From contig JAYVKZ010000138.1 in the NCBI GenBank assembly GCA_043767985.1, positions 1-8,124 on the forward strand: a stretch of DNA of 8,124 nt, in the 5' to 3' direction. The first letter of the stretch is position 1. Each line of letters starts with the position of its first letter. This document shows positions 5,629 through 8,124 of this stretch, in pieces. Position numbers and translations under genes: made by a program. The notes beneath the pieces are model-generated. The model was not told the DNA's origin. It saw nothing but the letters and a program-made list of their open reading frames with translations, and made no database searches. The stretch comes from JAPOKJ01 sp043767985. Lineage in GTDB: Bacteria; Pseudomonadota; Gammaproteobacteria; Burkholderiales; Burkholderiaceae_E.

Positions 5629-7571
5629 TTACTCGGCTGACCGAGCACCTGGCGAATCTGCTCCAAGGCACCAGGATCTTCAATGGTTGTGAGATCACCG
5701 GGATCGCGTCCTTCTGCAACCGCTTGAATGGATCGTCGCAACACTTTGCCGGAGCGGGTCTTGGGCAAGGCATTCACGAACAGCACTCGGGAAGGCCTGG
5801 CGACCGCCCCTAGTTGTTTATCCACCACCGACATGACCTCGCCTTCGAGCTTCATGCGAGCGCTCATCTCGTTCACTTGGGTTGAGTCCTTTAAGACCGC
5901 GAAGGCCATAGCCACTTGGCCTTTGAGCTGATCAGCCACACCCACAACCGCCACTTCGGCCACGGCGCTATGACTCGAGATACTCTCTTCGATTTCTCGC
6001 GTACCCAGGCGATGGCCCGCAACATTGATGACGTCGTCGGTGCGGCCCAAGATATAGTAATAGCCATCGTCATCGCGAATGCCCCAATCAAAGGTGGAGT
6101 ACACCAATTTTCCAGGTACAGACTCAAAGTAGGTTTTGACAAAGCGCGCATCGTCGCCCCAGACTGTTTGCATACAACCCGGCGGCAGCGGCGGCACCAC
6201 CACCACCACCCCTTTCTCGTTGTTACCCAACTCCTCGCCGGTTTGCTCATGCAGCAGGCGAACGTCGTAGCCATACATCGGAAGACCAGGGCTACCAATT
6301 TTTGTGGGCGTCTTTTCAATACCCGGTGCAATCGTCAGAATAGGCCAGCCTGTTTCGGTTTGCCAGTAGTTATCAATGATCGGTTTCCCTAAACCTTCGG
6401 AGATCCACTGCGAGGTCGGTTCGTCCAGGGGCTCACCTGCTAAGAACAAAGCGCGCAAGCTCGACAAATCGTATTTCTTAAGGAAGGCCGGATCTTGCTT
6501 CTTGAGAACACGAATCGCCGTCGGCGCCGAAAACATCACCGTCACTTTGAAGCGCTCGACGAGTTGCCAAAGAATACCGGCGTCGGGCCGCACGGGCGTG
6601 CCCTCGAACATAATCGTTGCCATGCCCGCGATGAGCGGACCGTACACGATGTACGAGTGCCCCACCACCCAACCAATATCGCTAGAGGAAAAATAAGTTT
6701 CGCCAGGATTGCCGCAATAAATATGCTTCATCGAGGCCGCCAAGGCCACCGCATAGCCACCTACATCGCGTTGAACACCCTTCGGTTTTCCAGTGGTGCC
6801 GGAGGTGTACAAGGTATAGCTAATCTCATTGGACTCCAGCCAAGTAATGGGCACTTTTGAGTTGAGATGTTTTGTGCGCTCAGCGGCGTAATCGAGATCA
6901 CGTGAGGCGACCATTGAGAGCGGCGCCAAGCCGCGATTGACCAGTAATACTATATTGGGTTTACTTGTGGCGAGAGCGATCGCTTCATCCAGTAAAGGTT
7001 TATAAGCAATCACCTTGCCAGCCCTTGAACCGGCATCGGCGCTAACAATTAATTTGGGCTCGGCATCGTCAATTCTTGAGGCCAAGCTATGCGCCGCAAA
7101 ACCACCAAACACAACACTATGAATGGCTCCGATACGCGCGCAGGCCAACATCGCAAACGTTGCCTCGGCGATCATCGGCATATAAATTAATACGCGATCG
7201 CCACGCCCTACACCTTGCTCCACGAAGATCGCCGCCATGCGTTCGATCTCGGCTTGTAGCTCACGAAAGGTGTAGATTTTTTCTTGATCAACTTCGGTCG
7301 ATACCCAGATCAAGGCTGGTTTGTCGCCAAGAGCCTCAACATGGCGATCTACGGCGTTATAGCAAAGATTGGTCAGCCCGCCTTCGAACCAACGGGTAAA
7401 CGGTGGGTTACTGTAATTGAGCACTTTCTCGAAAGGTTGATGCCAGTGCACCAAGGCCGCTTGCTCTCTCCAGAAGCCCTCTCTATCCGCAAGAGCGCGA
7501 TGTTGAAAAGCCGCAAAGCCCTCAGCAGGCGTCGCCTGGGTCAACTCCGTTGATCGTGGCATCTGTGTCAT
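5625..7571 (-). CDS. prpE: Propionyl-CoA synthetase (propionate--CoA ligase)
   Basis: PrpE activates propionate with ATP and CoA through a propionyl-AMP intermediate, in the cytoplasm. The 648-residue chain is a complete ANL-superfamily acyl-CoA synthetase. It has an N-terminal ACAS domain (about 20-80), the phosphate loop YTSGTTGKPKG (255-265), YWQTETGWP (402-410), DWGIRDDDGYY (495-505), the hinge GRTDDVINVAGHRLG (509-523), and the C-terminal PKTRSGKVLRR (603-613) with catalytic Lys609. The same lysine is acetylated in homologues to switch activity off. YWQTETGWP rather than the WWQTETGG of acetyl-CoA synthetases, and the tail motif GRDPGDLTTI, point to PrpE. I chose the ATG at 7571 because AAGGG lies 7 bases upstream; an ATG at 7598 would add nine residues but has no ribosome binding site. 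It heads the four-gene minus-strand cluster. No prpB, prpC or prpD gene is in the window. Confidence 0.95.
   Translation of the reverse strand: MTQMPRSTELTQATPAEGFAAFQHRALADREGFWREQAALVHWHQPFEKVLNYSNPPFTRWFEGGLTNLCYNAVDRHVEALGDKPALIWVSTEVDQEKIYTFRELQAEIERMAAIFVEQGVGRGDRVLIYMPMIAEATFAMLACARIGAIHSVVFGGFAAHSLASRIDDAEPKLIVSADAGSRAGKVIAYKPLLDEAIALATSKPNIVLLVNRGLAPLSMVASRDLDYAAERTKHLNSKVPITWLESNEISYTLYTSGTTGKPKGVQRDVGGYAVALAASMKHIYCGNPGETYFSSSDIGWVVGHSYIVYGPLIAGMATIMFEGTPVRPDAGILWQLVERFKVTVMFSAPTAIRVLKKQDPAFLKKYDLSSLRALFLAGEPLDEPTSQWISEGLGKPIIDNYWQTETGWPILTIAPGIEKTPTKIGSPGLPMYGYDVRLLHEQTGEELGNNEKGVVVVVPPLPPGCMQTVWGDDARFVKTYFESVPGKLVYSTFDWGIRDDDGYYYILGRTDDVINVAGHRLGTREIEESISSHSAVAEVAVVGVADQLKGQVAMAFAVLKDSTQVNEMSARMKLEGEVMSVVDKQLGAVARPSRVLFVNALPKTRSGKVLRRSIQAVAEGRDPGDLTTIEDPGALEQIRQVLGQPSK
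6195..6209 (-). repeat. Five tandem GTG codons inside prpE
   Basis: On the coding strand five identical GTG triplets follow each other, encoding a run of five valines just before PPLPPGC. The reading frame is intact through the run. Short tandem triplets can gain or lose units without a frameshift, so valine number could vary between strains. The neighbouring CCG-rich stretch adds to the low complexity here. Confidence 0.9.
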
Positions 7572-7605
7572 CCGAATCCCTTTTTCATACAAATCCATGA
7601 GTCAC

Positions 7606-7611
7606 TATAGT
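7606..7611 (-). promoter_or_regulatory. Possible -10 element of the prpE-cluster promoter
   Basis: Read on the minus strand, TATAGT matches 5 of 6 bases of the TATAAT consensus. Transcription would start near 7599, just beside the upstream ATG at 7598, which would make the ATG at 7571 the better start. I see no good -35 hexamer at 16 to 18 bases, so an activator or another sigma factor may be needed, or the match may be chance. The element sits between two TGACT direct repeats (7600-7604 and 7612-7616). Confidence 0.22.
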
Positions 7612-7662
7612 AGTCATTCTATTGAATCACAGGGGCGAATCAGCGCTGCGTATCGCCAATTC

Positions 7663-7675
7663 GCACGGTCCGTGC
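7663..7675. repeat. Perfect inverted repeat in the prpE / NlpC-P60 intergenic region
   Basis: GCACGG, one T, then CCGTGC form a perfect 6+1+6 palindrome, ending 13 bases before the NlpC/P60 ATG and about 90 bases from the prpE start. It may be an operator for a dimeric regulator acting on one or both divergent genes. As RNA it could fold into a five-base-pair stem with a three-base loop, and TATTTTTA follows on the plus strand, but no gene ends here that would need a terminator. Function is unproven. Confidence 0.5.
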
Positions 7676-7688
7676 TATTTTTAGCTCC

Positions 7689-8124
7689 ATGAAGAACTTT
7701 TTGCACGTGAAGAATACCAAAGCGCCGGATATTGCAGCGGTGGCGGTATTGTTCTACCTAATGTTGTGCTCGCCCCCCCTCTGGGCGCAGTCTGGCCCGT
7801 TCACGAGTCCGAGCAAGGACGCAGAGTTCTCCGATTTAATCATTCGATCCAGACCTTCCGAGATCAGCTCAGCAGGACTGACCGTTCCTCCGGCCATGCC
7901 CGCTTTCATCAGACCCATACTGAGTCCAAGCGAGCAATTGATTGAGCGTGCCAAAGCGCTTTTGGGGATTCCCTACAAGTTCGCTGGCAACAGCCCTGAC
8001 ACAGGTTTCGATTGCAGCGGCCTCGTACGTTTTGTGTTTCGGGACGTGTTGGGGATTAGCCTGCCAGGCCGAGCGGAGGACATCGGCCGGTCCGGTGAGA
8101 AGCTCAGCGAGAACACGCTGAGTC
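7689..8124 (+). CDS. Exported NlpC/P60 (C40) peptidase, 5' part only
   Basis: The frame runs from the ATG at 7689 to the window edge without a stop: 145 residues of a longer protein. NlpC/P60 enzymes are cysteine peptidases that usually cut peptide stems of peptidoglycan between D-glutamate and meso-diaminopimelate. Residues 1-34 look like a signal peptide: basic start, hydrophobic core IAAVAVLFYLMLCSPP (15-30), possible cleavage around WAQ (32-34), so it should act in the periplasm. A linker (about 35-80) leads to the domain start: ERAKALLGIPYKFAG (86-100), then GFDCSGLVRFVF (106-117) with catalytic Cys109, then ISLPGRAEDIG (123-133). The family's usual LPR-x-A is LPG-R-A here. The catalytic His and third polar residue lie beyond the edge. 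There is no clear ribosome binding site. Cys27 does not sit in a good lipobox (Leu at -1), so a lipoprotein is unlikely. It is divergent from prpE. Confidence 0.88.
   Translation, partial: MKNFLHVKNTKAPDIAAVAVLFYLMLCSPPLWAQSGPFTSPSKDAEFSDLIIRSRPSEISSAGLTVPPAMPAFIRPILSPSEQLIERAKALLGIPYKFAGNSPDTGFDCSGLVRFVFRDVLGISLPGRAEDIGRSGEKLSENTLS

Noticed and set aside
5916..6392. 158-residue open frame on the + strand opposite prpE
   Set aside because: Fully antisense to strongly conserved PrpE sequence; its poly-His stretch is just the complement of the GTG repeat. No domain recognised.
5625..7571. Acetyl-CoA synthetase (Acs) as the identity of the large - strand gene
   Set aside because: YWQTETGWP and the tail motif GRDPGDLTTI match PrpE, whereas Acs has WWQTETGG and a different tail.
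7611..7632. CRP-like site beginning TGTGATTCAA on the - strand upstream of prpE
   Set aside because: Only one half-site (TGTGA) is present; the second half lacks TCACA at the required six-base spacing.
7755..7769. Lipobox in the NlpC/P60 signal peptide at Cys27
   Set aside because: The residues before the Cys are Leu-Met-Leu; a Leu at -1 does not fit a signal peptidase II site, so an ordinary signal peptide is more likely.
7754..7954. 66-residue open frame on the - strand inside the NlpC/P60 gene
   Set aside because: Antisense to the signal peptide and linker of a well-supported gene; no motif of its own.

Overview
The window reads as an ordinary, gene-dense chromosomal segment of a betaproteobacterium, most likely Burkholderiales. 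Base composition is moderately GC-rich by eye. The single-chain class I fumarase, the CoaX subtype (a GTATT motif where other CoaX proteins have DAGT) and the PrpE sequence all resemble betaproteobacterial proteins as I remember them; no database search was possible. Seven protein-coding genes fill almost all of it, with gaps of 9 to about 115 bases. I see no RNA genes, insertion sequences or CRISPR arrays.

Layout, left to right. On the + strand: the 3' end of a class I fumarate hydratase gene (2-697); an M81-family metallopeptidase of the MlrC type (786-2285); and a type III pantothenate kinase, coaX (2295-3062), 9 bases downstream in the same reading frame. These converge on a four-gene set on the - strand, read from right to left: propionyl-CoA synthetase prpE (about 7571 down to 5625), a membrane-anchored DUF218/YdcF-like protein (5628-4810, sharing 4 bases with prpE), a GlcG/HbpS-like DUF336 protein (4799-4395), and a UMF1/Atg22-type MFS transporter (about 4374-3082). 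At the right edge, divergent from prpE on the + strand, is the 5' part of an exported NlpC/P60 (C40) cell-wall peptidase gene (7689 to the window end). It has no stop codon in the window.

Functionally the window combines central metabolism (fumarate hydration in the TCA cycle, CoA biosynthesis, short-chain acyl-CoA formation) with envelope functions (DUF218 protein, NlpC/P60 peptidase, transporter). PrpE makes propionyl-CoA from propionate, ATP and CoA, and CoaX catalyses the first step of CoA synthesis, but they lie in opposite transcription units, so any link is only thematic. The 2-methylcitrate-cycle genes are not in the window. The most interesting points are the tightly packed prpE-ydcF-glcG-MFS cluster, whose shared role is unclear, the in-frame M81/coaX junction, and a perfect 6+1+6 inverted repeat just upstream of the NlpC/P60 gene. 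I found no convincing evidence for a wholly new system.
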